The notes beneath the pieces are model-generated. The model was not told where the DNA came from, did not search any database, and worked only from the letters and a program-made list of their open reading frames with translations. Both the position numbers and the translations under genes were made by a program. 64,000 bases of DNA from Salinicoccus cyprini (GTDB taxonomy: Bacteria; Bacillota; Bacilli; Staphylococcales; Salinicoccaceae), in the NCBI RefSeq assembly GCF_007713705.1, contig NZ_VMSJ01000002.1:124001-188000 (forward strand). Direction: 5' to 3'. This document shows, in pieces, positions 1-7,985 of the stretch; the first letter of the stretch is position 1, and each line of letters begins with the position of its first letter.

Positions 1-439
1 ATGGGGTAATCAGTCCGGCAACACCGATTGCCTCTTTCACAACAAGGTGGTCACCCCGCTGCTCTTCGAATTCAAAAGTATCCAGTGCGTCTCTGGCTGC
101 TTTGAAATGGTTGAGACCCGCCTGGTAGTGTGTCTCTTCCGACATTTTCAACGGAGAACCGAGCTCATCTGTAATTGTTTCGATCAGATCGTCCTTGCGG
201 TCCTCATATTCCCTTACAATCCTGTCCAGCAGCTCGCGTCTTTCCGCTACAGGTGTATGGCGGAATTTCAAGTAGACCGCATGCGCGGCTTCCACCGCCT
301 TGTCAACGTCCTCGGCATTCCCTTTAGCGATTCTGCCGAACACCTCACCGGTTGCAGGGTTGATGACGTCAATCGTCTCTCCACTCGCACTCTCAACCCA
401 TTCTCCATTTATATACTGCTTTGTCTGCTCTCTCATCAT
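1..439 (-). CDS. Aldehyde dehydrogenase (NAD(P)-dependent), N-terminal part
   Basis: Only the first 146 codons are inside the window; the gene runs off the left edge. The ATG at 439-437 follows AGGGG by six bases; a second ATG overlaps directly behind it. The product opens like the aldehyde dehydrogenase superfamily: a strand with YINGEWVES, then [12 protein letters not shown], then the helical part of the coenzyme domain with ERRELLDRI, ending at AGLITP just before the expected PWNFP loop. The family oxidises aldehydes to acids with NAD(P)+ in the cytosol. The catalytic Cys and Glu lie outside the window, so the substrate cannot be judged. It is a different subfamily from the ALDH at 42744-44102. 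Confidence 0.9.
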   Translation of the reverse strand, partial: MMREQTKQYINGEWVESASGETIDVINPATGEVFGRIAKGNAEDVDKAVEAAHAVYLKFRHTPVAERRELLDRIVREYEDRKDDLIETITDELGSPLKMSEETHYQAGLNHFKAARDALDTFEFEEQRGDHLVVKEAIGVAGLITP

Positions 440-507
440 GTCATTCCCCTTCACAGTTTTTGTCTTTTACCCTTTAGCCTAATTTGTGGAACTTTAATCA
501 TCGAAAA

Positions 508-548
508 TAAAAAATATAAAAAATAGGATATCCCGGATCAGGACATCC
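508..548 (-). terminator. Intrinsic terminator of the YeeE-type gene
   Basis: On the minus strand GGATGTCC (548-541) pairs with GGATATCC (533-526, one G-U pair) over a seven-base loop, and is followed by a long T-rich tract. It lies 10 bases past the stop codon of the upstream minus-strand gene. Confidence 0.75.
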
Positions 549-557
549 CATTTTGAA

Positions 558-1811
558 TCAGCATACGGAATCGTTGGATTTTGGTACGGATAGGCCGAAC
601 AGTGGACGGAGATAGAGTGCCAGGAATGTACCTGCGAGTGCCAGAATCCCCCATATATAGCCATGTAGACTGAAAGAGGCGATACCACCGAAGTATGCAC
701 CGATATTGCATCCGAAGGCAAGGCGTGCCCCGTAGCCCATCAGCAGTCCGCCGATGACGGATGCAGAAAAATTGCCAAGTGTAATTCTGCTGAACTTGAA
801 CAGACCACCTGCTGCAGAGGCGATGAACGCGCCGAGTATGACACCAAAGTTGAGCACAGTCGTCGAGTCCGCAAATATTGAAGATTCGAGTACGGCAGCA
901 TTGGCACCCTGCCAGTAGCCCCATGAAGCAACGTCCACGCCGAACATGCCCGCTATTTTGGAACCCCAGAGTGCGAATGCTGAAGTGATGCCCCAAGGCG
1001 TCCCCCTCGTCATCAGAGTGAGTGCATTAAGTACAGCCAGTGCGATGGCTGCAGCAAAAAGCGGCCAGGAACCTCTGAATATGCGTTTCCATCCTTGTGC
1101 AGTCGGTAGAGGTGCCATTTTAGGTGCTTTTCTTTTCTTTTCAATGATGACTGTAATCCAGGCAATCAGCCCGAACAGAACGATGGAGACGAGCCATGCC
1201 CCTCCGTAGCCCAGTCCCGTGGAGGTGGCCAGTGAGATGGGTTCAAATGATGGCAGCTCTTCTGTCCAGAAAGGCAGGTGGTGTGCGCCGACTGTTGCAC
1301 CGACGATGAAGAAGATCAAAGTGATGAACATGACGGTACGTCCGCCACCGATCGCATAGAGTGTACCGGATGCACATCCGCCGCCAAGCTGCATGCCGAT
1401 ACCGAATATGAAGGATCCGACAATCAGACTGATGCCGACCGGTGACACATAGCCGGCGACATCCTGACCAAAGAAGGAAATGCCGAAAGCAAGTATCGGC
1501 GCGAACAATGTCACAGCGACAGCCAGCATGAGCATATGTGCACGCAGCGCCTGACCATTCCCGACCGACATCATACGTCTGAAAGCGGAAGTGAAGCCGA
1601 AGCGGGCATGGAATAAAGTGAAACCGAGCAGAAGCCCGAGAAGCATGAGTATAGGCTGGGCCATCGACTGTGTCGCAGCAAGATATAGGAATAGTACAAA
1701 GCTGACTGCAATACCGACACCGATCAGTACTTTCTGCGGGGCATTCAACTCCAGGGACCGGCGTATTACCGGATCTCTCGCTTCATTAACCGGCTGCACT
1801 CTAGTAGTCAT
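558..1811 (-). CDS. YeeE/YedE (TsuA-type) family membrane protein, thiosulfate/sulfur-compound uptake
   Basis: A 417-residue, highly hydrophobic protein with about nine to ten membrane segments and two half-repeats. Each half carries the family signature around a cysteine: MQLGGGCASGTLY (Cys146) and LAFGCNIGAYFGG (Cys368). In characterised YeeE/TsuA proteins such cysteines line the channel and relay thiosulfate across the membrane. The start has AAAGGTGA eight bases upstream. No tusA/yeeD partner is adjacent, but the window holds other sulfur genes (CstB-like 24232, SQR-like 54197). Family assignment is firm; thiosulfate as the substrate is inferred from relatives. Confidence 0.88.
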   Translation of the reverse strand: MTTRVQPVNEARDPVIRRSLELNAPQKVLIGVGIAVSFVLFLYLAATQSMAQPILMLLGLLLGFTLFHARFGFTSAFRRMMSVGNGQALRAHMLMLAVAVTLFAPILAFGISFFGQDVAGYVSPVGISLIVGSFIFGIGMQLGGGCASGTLYAIGGGRTVMFITLIFFIVGATVGAHHLPFWTEELPSFEPISLATSTGLGYGGAWLVSIVLFGLIAWITVIIEKKRKAPKMAPLPTAQGWKRIFRGSWPLFAAAIALAVLNALTLMTRGTPWGITSAFALWGSKIAGMFGVDVASWGYWQGANAAVLESSIFADSTTVLNFGVILGAFIASAAGGLFKFSRITLGNFSASVIGGLLMGYGARLAFGCNIGAYFGGIASFSLHGYIWGILALAGTFLALYLRPLFGLSVPKSNDSVC

Positions 1812-1936
1812 TTATAGATCACCTTTCCTTATGAACAGTTTGTGTAATATTTGCACAGTCTATTATATCCTAGTATTCAAGTCAAGAATGAAGTTTCGAA
1901 TTTAAAAAACAATGCATGCCGGATGTATACTCACAA

Positions 1937-1965
1937 TTGTTCTGAGCCTGGAAAGAGGTTATAAT
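1937..1965 (+). promoter_or_regulatory. Probable sigma-A promoter of tdk
   Basis: TTGTTC (1937-1942), a 17-base spacer and a perfect TATAAT (1960-1965). The transcript would have a leader of about 90 bases containing a small hairpin (ATGCCGC 1979-1985 with GCGGCAT 2001-2007). Confidence 0.6.
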
Positions 1966-2061
1966 ATTGAAGCATTATGATGCCGCTTCTGCAAAATCAA
2001 GGCGGCATGGAAGAAACGCATCAGAAAAGCGCCTTGCACAAAGGAAGTCGGAGGGATTCAA

Positions 2062-2634
2062 GTGGCAAAGCTATACTACCGGTATGGGACGATGCAGAGT
2101 AACAAAAGCAATCAGATCATCACCACACACCACCAATATACAACGCAGGGCAAGCAGTGCCTTGCATATTCCACACCTATAGATACAAGAAGCGGATACA
2201 GAAAAATAAAATCCAGAATCGGCCTCGAGCTGGTATGCGAATATATAACAGATACCATATATGACGACGTGAAAGCTATTCATGAAAAGAACAGGGTGCA
2301 TGCGGTGGTCGTCGACGAAGCGCAGTTCCTATCGAAAAAGGATGTCCATCGTCTGAGTGATATTGCGGATGACCTGGATATCCCGGTCATCTGCTTCGGG
2401 CTGAAGACGGACTTCCGCAATCAGCTGTTCCAGGGCAGTCAAGTACTGCTTGAGCTTGCTGATGCCATCGATGAGCTGAAGACCATCTGCCAGTTCTGCA
2501 ACAAGAAGGCAACACTGAATATGAGGCTTCTTGACGGCAGACCGACGAATGTCGGGGAAACGATCCAGATTGGGGATGAGGAATATGTGCCGGTCTGCAG
2601 AAAATGCTACAAGGAAAGACTCGGACTGGACTGA
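2062..2634 (+). CDS. tdk: Thymidine kinase (TK1-like, E. coli/lactococcal type)
   Basis: Phosphorylates thymidine to dTMP in the salvage pathway. The GTG start at 2062 is chosen because GGAGG lies seven bases upstream. The 190-residue protein has the TK1 order of motifs: a P-loop region at residues 9-16, the loop DTRSGYRKIKSRIG after the lid strand, the catalytic acid in VVVDEAQFL (Asp85-Glu86), TDFRNQLFQGS, and the structural zinc site Cys143-x2-Cys146 with Cys179-x2-Cys182. The P-loop reads GTMQSNKS, so the glycine before the invariant Lys15 is Asn14. This type differs from the usual S. aureus Tdk (which begins with a GSMFSGKS loop). Activity is likely but the P-loop change leaves some doubt. 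Confidence 0.88.
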   Translation: MAKLYYRYGTMQSNKSNQIITTHHQYTTQGKQCLAYSTPIDTRSGYRKIKSRIGLELVCEYITDTIYDDVKAIHEKNRVHAVVVDEAQFLSKKDVHRLSDIADDLDIPVICFGLKTDFRNQLFQGSQVLLELADAIDELKTICQFCNKKATLNMRLLDGRPTNVGETIQIGDEEYVPVCRKCYKERLGLD

Positions 2635-2758
2635 AGATGCATTCCTATCTTAATTAACAGAAGCCAATGCGACTCTAATCATTTTTTAATTTTTCTCTAA
2701 CCGTCCTTTATAAATGCCCCTCTATACTGAACTTACAAACAGATAGGAGGCGTTATGA

Positions 2759-3475
2759 ATGAATTTGAAAAGAAATCACTTGTTGGCAGGAAGTCTGATC
2801 TCGGCGTTGATGCTCGGAGCATGTTCAAGCGTAAGCGCAGATACAAATCTTGATTGGCAGGATGACAAAAACGAAGGCAAGGCAATCGTTAATGACAGCA
2901 CAACGAACAGTAATGTCAAAATGGAAGCACAGCAGGCAGTCGATAAGGCAAAAGAGCAGTTTGATGGTGAAGTCCAGGAAGTCGAACTTGATGAGGATGA
3001 TGGCAGATACTACTATGAAGTCGAGCTTCAGAATGGCACAAAAGAATACCAGGTGGATCTTGATGCAAACGATCTGACAATTCTTCATGAATCATTTGAC
3101 CATGACGATGATATCAGGGATGACAATTATGACGACAACCGTGATGATATGAACGGTGAGGACAATGCAGACGACAACCGCGATGATATGAACGGTGACG
3201 ACAATGCAGACGACAACCGCGACGACATGAACGGTGACGACAATGCAGACGACACAACACAATCTACCCCTGCGAATGGCACCTCTGCAGGCAGTGCAAT
3301 CATTTCTTCGACCGAGGCACTGAAAATTGCACAGAACGAAGTGGGCGGCGAAGTGTCTGAATGGGATTACGATGAAGATGACAGAGAATATGAAGTGGAA
3401 ATCATCGCAAACGGTGAGGAGCATGAACTGACAATTGATGCAAAAACCGGTGATGTCGTCGAATTTGATGACTGA
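2759..3475 (+). CDS. PepSY-domain lipoprotein with acidic tandem-repeat linker
   Basis: A 238-residue secreted lipoprotein. The ATG at 2759 has AGGAGG eight bases upstream; an overlapping ATG four bases earlier is out of frame. A signal peptide ends in the lipobox LGAC (Cys about residue 22), predicting attachment to the outer face of the membrane. Two PepSY-like modules (about 55-110 and 180-237, each with an ALKIAQ/AVDKAKEQ helix and paired strands) flank a highly acidic linker made of three copies of DDNRDDMNG(E/D)DNA. PepSY domains are thought to inhibit proteases or sense the envelope. It is upstream of a two-component system and a second PepSY protein, but a terminator at 3491 separates it from them. 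Confidence 0.8.
   Translation: MNLKRNHLLAGSLISALMLGACSSVSADTNLDWQDDKNEGKAIVNDSTTNSNVKMEAQQAVDKAKEQFDGEVQEVELDEDDGRYYYEVELQNGTKEYQVDLDANDLTILHESFDHDDDIRDDNYDDNRDDMNGEDNADDNRDDMNGDDNADDNRDDMNGDDNADDTTQSTPANGTSAGSAIISSTEALKIAQNEVGGEVSEWDYDEDDREYEVEIIANGEEHELTIDAKTGDVVEFDD
3131..3247 (+). repeat. Three tandem 39-bp repeats inside the PepSY lipoprotein
   Basis: Three in-frame 39-bp copies start at 3131, 3170 and 3209 and differ at only a few positions. They encode a 13-residue Asp/Asn-rich unit with an Arg and a Met. Such repeats can change copy number by slippage without breaking the frame. Confidence 0.9.
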
Positions 3476-3490
3476 AGCGAGTAGAGTATG

Positions 3491-3518
3491 AGCCTGGAAT
3501 TTATTCCAGGCTTTTTTA
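3491..3518 (+). terminator. Intrinsic terminator after the PepSY lipoprotein
   Basis: AGCCTGGAA (3491-3499) pairs with TTCCAGGCT (3504-3512), followed by a T run. It separates the lipoprotein from the response regulator. Confidence 0.85.
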
Positions 3519-3616
3519 ATTGAATTTTAATGGTTCTATAACGAAAAATGCAGCGCTTTGCTTTATAATTGGTGTAATAGTAACCGATTCGCATCAAGGC
3601 AATAAGGAGTGCTCAT

Positions 3617-4294
3617 ATGGAAAAGATTCTGATTGTTGAAGATGATGAAAAAATTGCCCGTGTCATACAGCTCGAGTTGGAGCATGAGGGATACGAGGTG
3701 GCAATCGCTTATACAGGGAAATCAGCGCTCGAGCGCTATGAGGACAAACCTTACGATTTGATTCTTCTTGATGTCATGATTCCTGAACTGAATGGACTCG
3801 AGGTCCTTCGGCGTATCCGTCAGAAAGATGATAATACCCGCATCATCATGCTTACTGCCCGGGATGCAGTCATGGACAAGGTGAGTGGTCTGGATTCAGG
3901 AGCGAACGACTACGTCACCAAACCATTTGAAATCGAAGAGCTTCTGGCCCGCATAAGGGCACAGCTCAAGCAGCGTATCATGTCACAGGATGCGGATGAT
4001 CAGGAGATGGTGTGCAGGCACATAAAAATACTGCCCATGGCACGTGAGGTGTATATCGACGATGAACTGGTCTACCTCACTCAGAAGGAGTATGATCTGC
4101 TTCATTTTCTGGTGGCACACAGGAACCAGGCACTATCAAGGGAACAGATCATAGAAGCGGTCTGGGGCTATGATTACTTTGGCGATACCAATACTGTCGA
4201 TGTCTACGTCAGGTATTTGCGCAAGAAGCTCGATCGTAATCCACCTTCCATCATCGCAAGTGTCAGAGGTATCGGCTATATAGTGAAGGAATGA
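3617..4294 (+). CDS. OmpR/PhoB-family response regulator (ArlR/CovR-like, YkoG-like context)
   Basis: A 225-residue response regulator. The receiver domain (1-120) has the acidic pair Asp9-Asp10, phospho-acceptor Asp52 in LLDVMIP, a conserved Thr about residue 78 and Lys100 in VTKPF. The C-terminal winged helix (about 128-225) has YLTQKEYDLLHFL and the recognition-helix region ending in IRGIGY-type sequence (SVRGIGYIV). AAGGAG precedes the ATG. The gene is nearly contiguous with its kinase (five bases apart), so they form one operon. The receiver resembles ArlR/CovR, but the neighbouring PepSY gene recalls B. subtilis ykoG-ykoH-ykoI. Signal and targets are unknown. Confidence 0.92.
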   Translation: MEKILIVEDDEKIARVIQLELEHEGYEVAIAYTGKSALERYEDKPYDLILLDVMIPELNGLEVLRRIRQKDDNTRIIMLTARDAVMDKVSGLDSGANDYVTKPFEIEELLARIRAQLKQRIMSQDADDQEMVCRHIKILPMAREVYIDDELVYLTQKEYDLLHFLVAHRNQALSREQIIEAVWGYDYFGDTNTVDVYVRYLRKKLDRNPPSIIASVRGIGYIVKE

Positions 4295-4298
4295 AACG

Positions 4299-5672
4299 AT
4301 GAAACTTGGTACAAAAATCCAGTTATATACAACAGTGATGACTTTGATTGTCGTCATCATCATCAATCTGTTCGTCTACTACTCCTATCGCCACTTTTCA
4401 CTGGAAGCGGAAATGGGCCAGCTTGAGAATCGTGGATTCAATATCATGCAGGAAATCCAGAATGCCAATAGTAATGGCATCAACGCGGAAGCGGTGCTTC
4501 AGGCCTACCTGCTTTCAGATGGCTATATCACGATTATAGACAGTGGGGAAAGCCCCGTAGTACGTATTGCCACGGAAGCGGAATATGCAGACCTTACGAT
4601 GCCCTACAGCACTTCTCAATATGCAGAGCCGCTTACGCATAATAGTCACCATTTCGTAATGGTCTCCCTTCCGATCATCTGGGAAAACGGTCAGGTCCAT
4701 GCCCTCCAGATATATGAAAACGTCGGTTTTATTCATGAAACCTTTGAAATACTGCGCTGGATCCTGCTGCTGTCGACCGGACTCATATTCATTGTCATAT
4801 TCCTGCTGAATCGGGTCATCACAAACTTCATTACACAGCCGATCAACAAACTCATCAATAAGATGAATAAGACGAACAATACCGCCAAATACTCGATGCT
4901 GGAAATCGATCCGAAAGACACCAGGGAACTCCAGGAGCTCTCCGGCGCTTTCAATAATATGATGAAGTCTCTCAAGATTCATGATGAAAATCAGCAGGCC
5001 TTCATCATGAATGCCTCCCATGAGCTGAAAACACCGATTACAGTGATCAGTTCTTATAGTGAAATGCTGTCGCGCTTTGGCAAGACACGTGAAGATGTCC
5101 TGGATGAGAGCATACACGCCATCAGCGATGAAGCAAAAAGAATGAAGTACTTGACCGAACAGCTTCTGAGCTTTGCCAAAGTGAATACAGGAAGGGAAGA
5201 GATCATCCGTCGACCTGTACCCATCGTTGAATTGATCCGGGACATCGCTGTGCGCCTCGAGAAGGTATACCAGCGGGGCATCCATGTGCATACGAATCAT
5301 GAGGCGCTCCTGGCCCGTGTGGATGTGGATACTTTCGATCAGCTGATCAAGATATTTCTCGATAATGCCTACAAGTACAGTTCGGATGCCATCACCATCG
5401 ATGTGCTGGATCATGGTTCTTCGGTTGAAGTGGCGATCAAGGACAAAGGTATCGGAATTCCGGAAGAGGATATTGAACACATTTTCACCCGCTTCTATCG
5501 TGTGGATAAGGCGAGAGCCAGAAAGACGGGCGGATCGGGTCTCGGGCTGTCGATTGCAAGTGAGTTGGCGAAACTGAATGGTATGGATATCCAGGTCGAA
5601 AGTGAAATGGATGTCGGAACGACTTTCAGACTGGTTATGGAAAGTGGGAATGAGGATGAAACGGACAACTAA
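4299..5672 (+). CDS. Sensor histidine kinase of the same two-component system
   Basis: A 457-residue membrane kinase. Membrane segments at about 12-30 and 153-172 bracket an extracytoplasmic sensor domain of about 120 residues; a HAMP linker follows (about 173-230). The dimerisation helix carries the H box ASHELKTPITV with phospho-acceptor His241. The ATPase domain has the N box LDNAYKYSS, DKGIGIPEED and GGSGLGLSIA. The ATG at 4299 has AAGGA eight bases upstream and lies just after the regulator's stop codon. The sensor domain has no recognisable ligand fold, so the stimulus is unknown. Confidence 0.93.
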   Translation: MKLGTKIQLYTTVMTLIVVIIINLFVYYSYRHFSLEAEMGQLENRGFNIMQEIQNANSNGINAEAVLQAYLLSDGYITIIDSGESPVVRIATEAEYADLTMPYSTSQYAEPLTHNSHHFVMVSLPIIWENGQVHALQIYENVGFIHETFEILRWILLLSTGLIFIVIFLLNRVITNFITQPINKLINKMNKTNNTAKYSMLEIDPKDTRELQELSGAFNNMMKSLKIHDENQQAFIMNASHELKTPITVISSYSEMLSRFGKTREDVLDESIHAISDEAKRMKYLTEQLLSFAKVNTGREEIIRRPVPIVELIRDIAVRLEKVYQRGIHVHTNHEALLARVDVDTFDQLIKIFLDNAYKYSSDAITIDVLDHGSSVEVAIKDKGIGIPEEDIEHIFTRFYRVDKARARKTGGSGLGLSIASELAKLNGMDIQVESEMDVGTTFRLVMESGNEDETDN

Positions 5673-6423
5673 AATGCTGATTGCTGCAATGGCTGTCGTA
5701 CTTGGCGTTGTGATTGGTACTGTACTGATGGTGCAGTCGCAATCTGAATCATTGGGGGAAGATACAATCAGAGCGATGGTCACCGACCGTTACAGTGGGC
5801 AGATCAGAACAATAGAGACGGAAGGCAGCAATTATATTGTCCATGTGGAAGACGACGGCTTCGAATACGAAATCACCATGGACAGGGAGGATGGCAGGAT
5901 CACTGCCATGGACTCTCGAAAAATAGCTGTAGAGGAAGCTGCTGAAGGAAGTACAGAGACGGAAGGTGCTGAAAAAACACCCGAGGATGAAACGACGGAA
6001 GCATCCGTAGAGGACACAACAGAAGAACCAACGGAAGAATCTGCAGAAAAGCCGGCAGTGCAAGTAACAGAGGCGGAAGCCAAAGCCCTTGCCCTTGAAG
6101 AAGTGGGTGGACAGTTTGTCCATGTCGCCCTGAATGAAGAAATCCACCCGGCCGAATACCAGGTCATACAGCTAGTGGAGGATGACGATGAAGGGGCGCT
6201 TGTTTCCATAGACGCCCAGGCGGGGGAAGTCACCAAAGTGTTGTGGTTTTCAATTGATTTTGAGGATATTACCGATATCGAGGCTTTTGCCCAGGAGCTC
6301 CAGAACTACAATACACAGTATCAGAACAACTATTATATTGAATTTGATGATGACAGTGGTACGGATACAGAGAACGGTGAGGATACGGATGCCGAAAACG
6401 ATATGGAAGACGATGATGATTAG
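5650..6423 (+). CDS. Membrane-anchored PepSY-domain protein, third gene of the two-component operon
   Basis: The reading frame overlaps the 3' end of the kinase gene by about 20 bases. Two starts are possible, ATG 5650 (GGAAAG upstream) and ATG 5656 (GGGA upstream); I list the first. The protein has one N-terminal membrane segment (about 8-28) and a first PepSY-like strand-helix unit. A Thr/Glu-rich acidic linker follows (about 100-140), then a second PepSY module (AEAKALALEEVGG) and a very acidic tail. Translational overlap suggests it works with the kinase, perhaps as an external modulator like B. subtilis YkoI; that role is inferred. Confidence 0.8.
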   Translation: MRMKRTTKMLIAAMAVVLGVVIGTVLMVQSQSESLGEDTIRAMVTDRYSGQIRTIETEGSNYIVHVEDDGFEYEITMDREDGRITAMDSRKIAVEEAAEGSTETEGAEKTPEDETTEASVEDTTEEPTEESAEKPAVQVTEAEAKALALEEVGGQFVHVALNEEIHPAEYQVIQLVEDDDEGALVSIDAQAGEVTKVLWFSIDFEDITDIEAFAQELQNYNTQYQNNYYIEFDDDSGTDTENGEDTDAENDMEDDDD

Positions 6424-6460
6424 CCTCTTTGGACATGTTATTCTAAAGAGGTATTTTTTT
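6424..6460 (+). terminator. Intrinsic terminator of the two-component operon
   Basis: CCTCTTT (6424-6430) pairs with AAAGAGG (6445-6451), followed by seven T. Confidence 0.8.
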
Positions 6461-6549
6461 GCGTTCATCCATCCATGCTGCCACTGCATATATGATATTA
6501 TTGAATTCTGACAGCAGCTGAAGGAATTGAGATTGCGGAGGTGCGAAGT

Positions 6550-7287
6550 ATGATAGAAATGATGGGAGTTTCCAAATCCTTCTCAGGCAAGGATGGTCCC
6601 TTCAAGGCAGTGGATGGGGTAGACCTGTCCATCAAGGAAAAGGAGATATTCGGCATCATTGGTGAGAGCGGTGCCGGCAAGTCGACGCTGATGCGCTTCA
6701 TCAATGCACTGGAAACACCGGACTCCGGGCAGGTTCTGGTGAATGGTGTGGCAGTTGATAAGCTGCGGGGCAAAAGCTTGAGAAATCATCAGAAGCATAT
6801 CGGGATGGTATTTCAGCATTTCAACCTTCTGGCGAACAGAACAGTGGAGGAGAATATCCTTCTGCCCCTGAAACTGCATAGGTATGATCAGGTCCTGACC
6901 ATTGACGAAGTGCTGGAATTCACCGGTCTCACCGACAAGCGCAGCAGTTATCCGGCTGAACTTTCGGGAGGACAGAAGCAGCGTGTAGGGATTGCGCGGG
7001 CACTTATCATACGCCCTCACATCCTGCTGTGTGACGAGCCCACATCTGCACTCGATGAGAATACAACATATGAAATTGCAGAGGTCCTTCGCAAGGCGCA
7101 GAATGAATACGGGATGACTGTGGTCATCGTGACCCATGAACTTGGCGTAATCAAGACCCTGTGCCACAGGGCAGCTGTCCTGGAGCACGGCAGGCTGATA
7201 GATATCATGGATGTTGTACGGAATAGTGGCAAGCGTTCTGAACAGTCCTACTATGCACGTGTATTGGAAGTGCTGAAAGATGAATAG
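6550..7287 (+). CDS. metN: Methionine ABC importer, ATP-binding protein (short form)
   Basis: ATPase of the D/L-methionine uptake system. The ATG at 6550 is chosen because GGAGGTG lies about seven bases upstream. Motifs: Walker A GESGAGKST, Q-loop VFQHFNLL, signature LSGGQKQR, Walker B ILLCDEPTSALD and the switch His in VTHELG. It is 245 residues long, whereas classical MetN is about 340 and carries a C-terminal NIL (C2) domain that binds methionine and mediates trans-inhibition. That domain is absent here. The gene overlaps metP by eight bases and is followed by metQ, which supports the methionine assignment. No S-box or T-box is visible in the short upstream gap. Confidence 0.88.
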   Translation: MIEMMGVSKSFSGKDGPFKAVDGVDLSIKEKEIFGIIGESGAGKSTLMRFINALETPDSGQVLVNGVAVDKLRGKSLRNHQKHIGMVFQHFNLLANRTVEENILLPLKLHRYDQVLTIDEVLEFTGLTDKRSSYPAELSGGQKQRVGIARALIIRPHILLCDEPTSALDENTTYEIAEVLRKAQNEYGMTVVIVTHELGVIKTLCHRAAVLEHGRLIDIMDVVRNSGKRSEQSYYARVLEVLKDE

Positions 7288-7963
7288 TTTCAATCTCTAT
7301 ATCGAGCGTGTCATCGAGTATGCACCCAGACTGGCAGAGAGTCTTTTTGAAACCGGGATCATGATGATATTTGCCATGATGGCGGCAATCATACTGGGAC
7401 TGCCTCTCGGTACACTGCTGTATCTCAGCTCAAAAGGCAAGCCGATGGAAAACAAATTTCTATACCAGGTAGCGAGCATATTCGTCAATATTGTCAGGTC
7501 TTTCCCGTTTCTTCTGCTGGTCGTGGTCATGCAGCCGCTGATCCGCTTTCTATACGGACGTGCGACAGGGGATCCGGTCGCAGCCTCGTTCCCCATGATG
7601 CTCATTGCCATTGCGCTATACGCAAGATTTGTAGAACAGTCCCTGCACGATGTACCAAGAGGTGTGACGGAAACCGCCCAATCCATGGGCGCCACCACTT
7701 TCCAGCTGGTATGGAAGTTTCTGTACGTTGAAGCACGAAGCTCTCTGATCATCGGGTTCACCACTGTCTTCGTCAGCTTCATTTCCTACTCCACCATCAT
7801 GGGTGTCGTCGGTGGAGGCGGCATCGGAGATTTTGCCATCCGATATGGCTATCAGAGGTACGAGACGGACATCATGTATACCTCGATTGTCGTAATCATC
7901 ATATTTGTTGTTCTGGCCCAATGGTTCGGGTTGAAGATTGCAGGAAAGCTGGATAAAAGATAA
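7280..7963 (+). CDS. metP: Methionine ABC importer, permease
   Basis: A 227-residue MetI/MetP-type permease with five to six membrane helices. The cytoplasmic coupling loop contains the EAA motif (ETAQSMGATTFQLVWKF), the surface that docks on MetN. The pattern IVRSFPFLLL and GGGGIGDFAIRYGYQRY is typical of methionine permeases. The start codon lies inside the end of metN (eight-base overlap), indicating translational coupling. Confidence 0.92.
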   Translation: MNSFNLYIERVIEYAPRLAESLFETGIMMIFAMMAAIILGLPLGTLLYLSSKGKPMENKFLYQVASIFVNIVRSFPFLLLVVVMQPLIRFLYGRATGDPVAASFPMMLIAIALYARFVEQSLHDVPRGVTETAQSMGATTFQLVWKFLYVEARSSLIIGFTTVFVSFISYSTIMGVVGGGGIGDFAIRYGYQRYETDIMYTSIVVIIIFVVLAQWFGLKIAGKLDKR

Positions 7964-7985
7964 TAAATCAAAGGAGATGGATTAT

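Noticed and set aside
1967-2182. A 71-codon plus-strand frame upstream of and overlapping tdk
   Set aside because: Different frame from tdk, no ribosome site, composition unlike a protein; the GTG start of tdk has a better site.
3092-3424. A 110-codon minus-strand frame rich in Val and Ile
   Set aside because: It is the reverse of the Asp-rich tandem repeat; the hydrophobic appearance is a by-product of reading GAC/GAT repeats backwards.
4515-5783. A 422-codon open frame on the minus strand opposite the histidine kinase
   Set aside because: It is the complement of a clearly conserved kinase gene, has no ribosome site, and its translation is rich in His/Ile/Asp without any family pattern.
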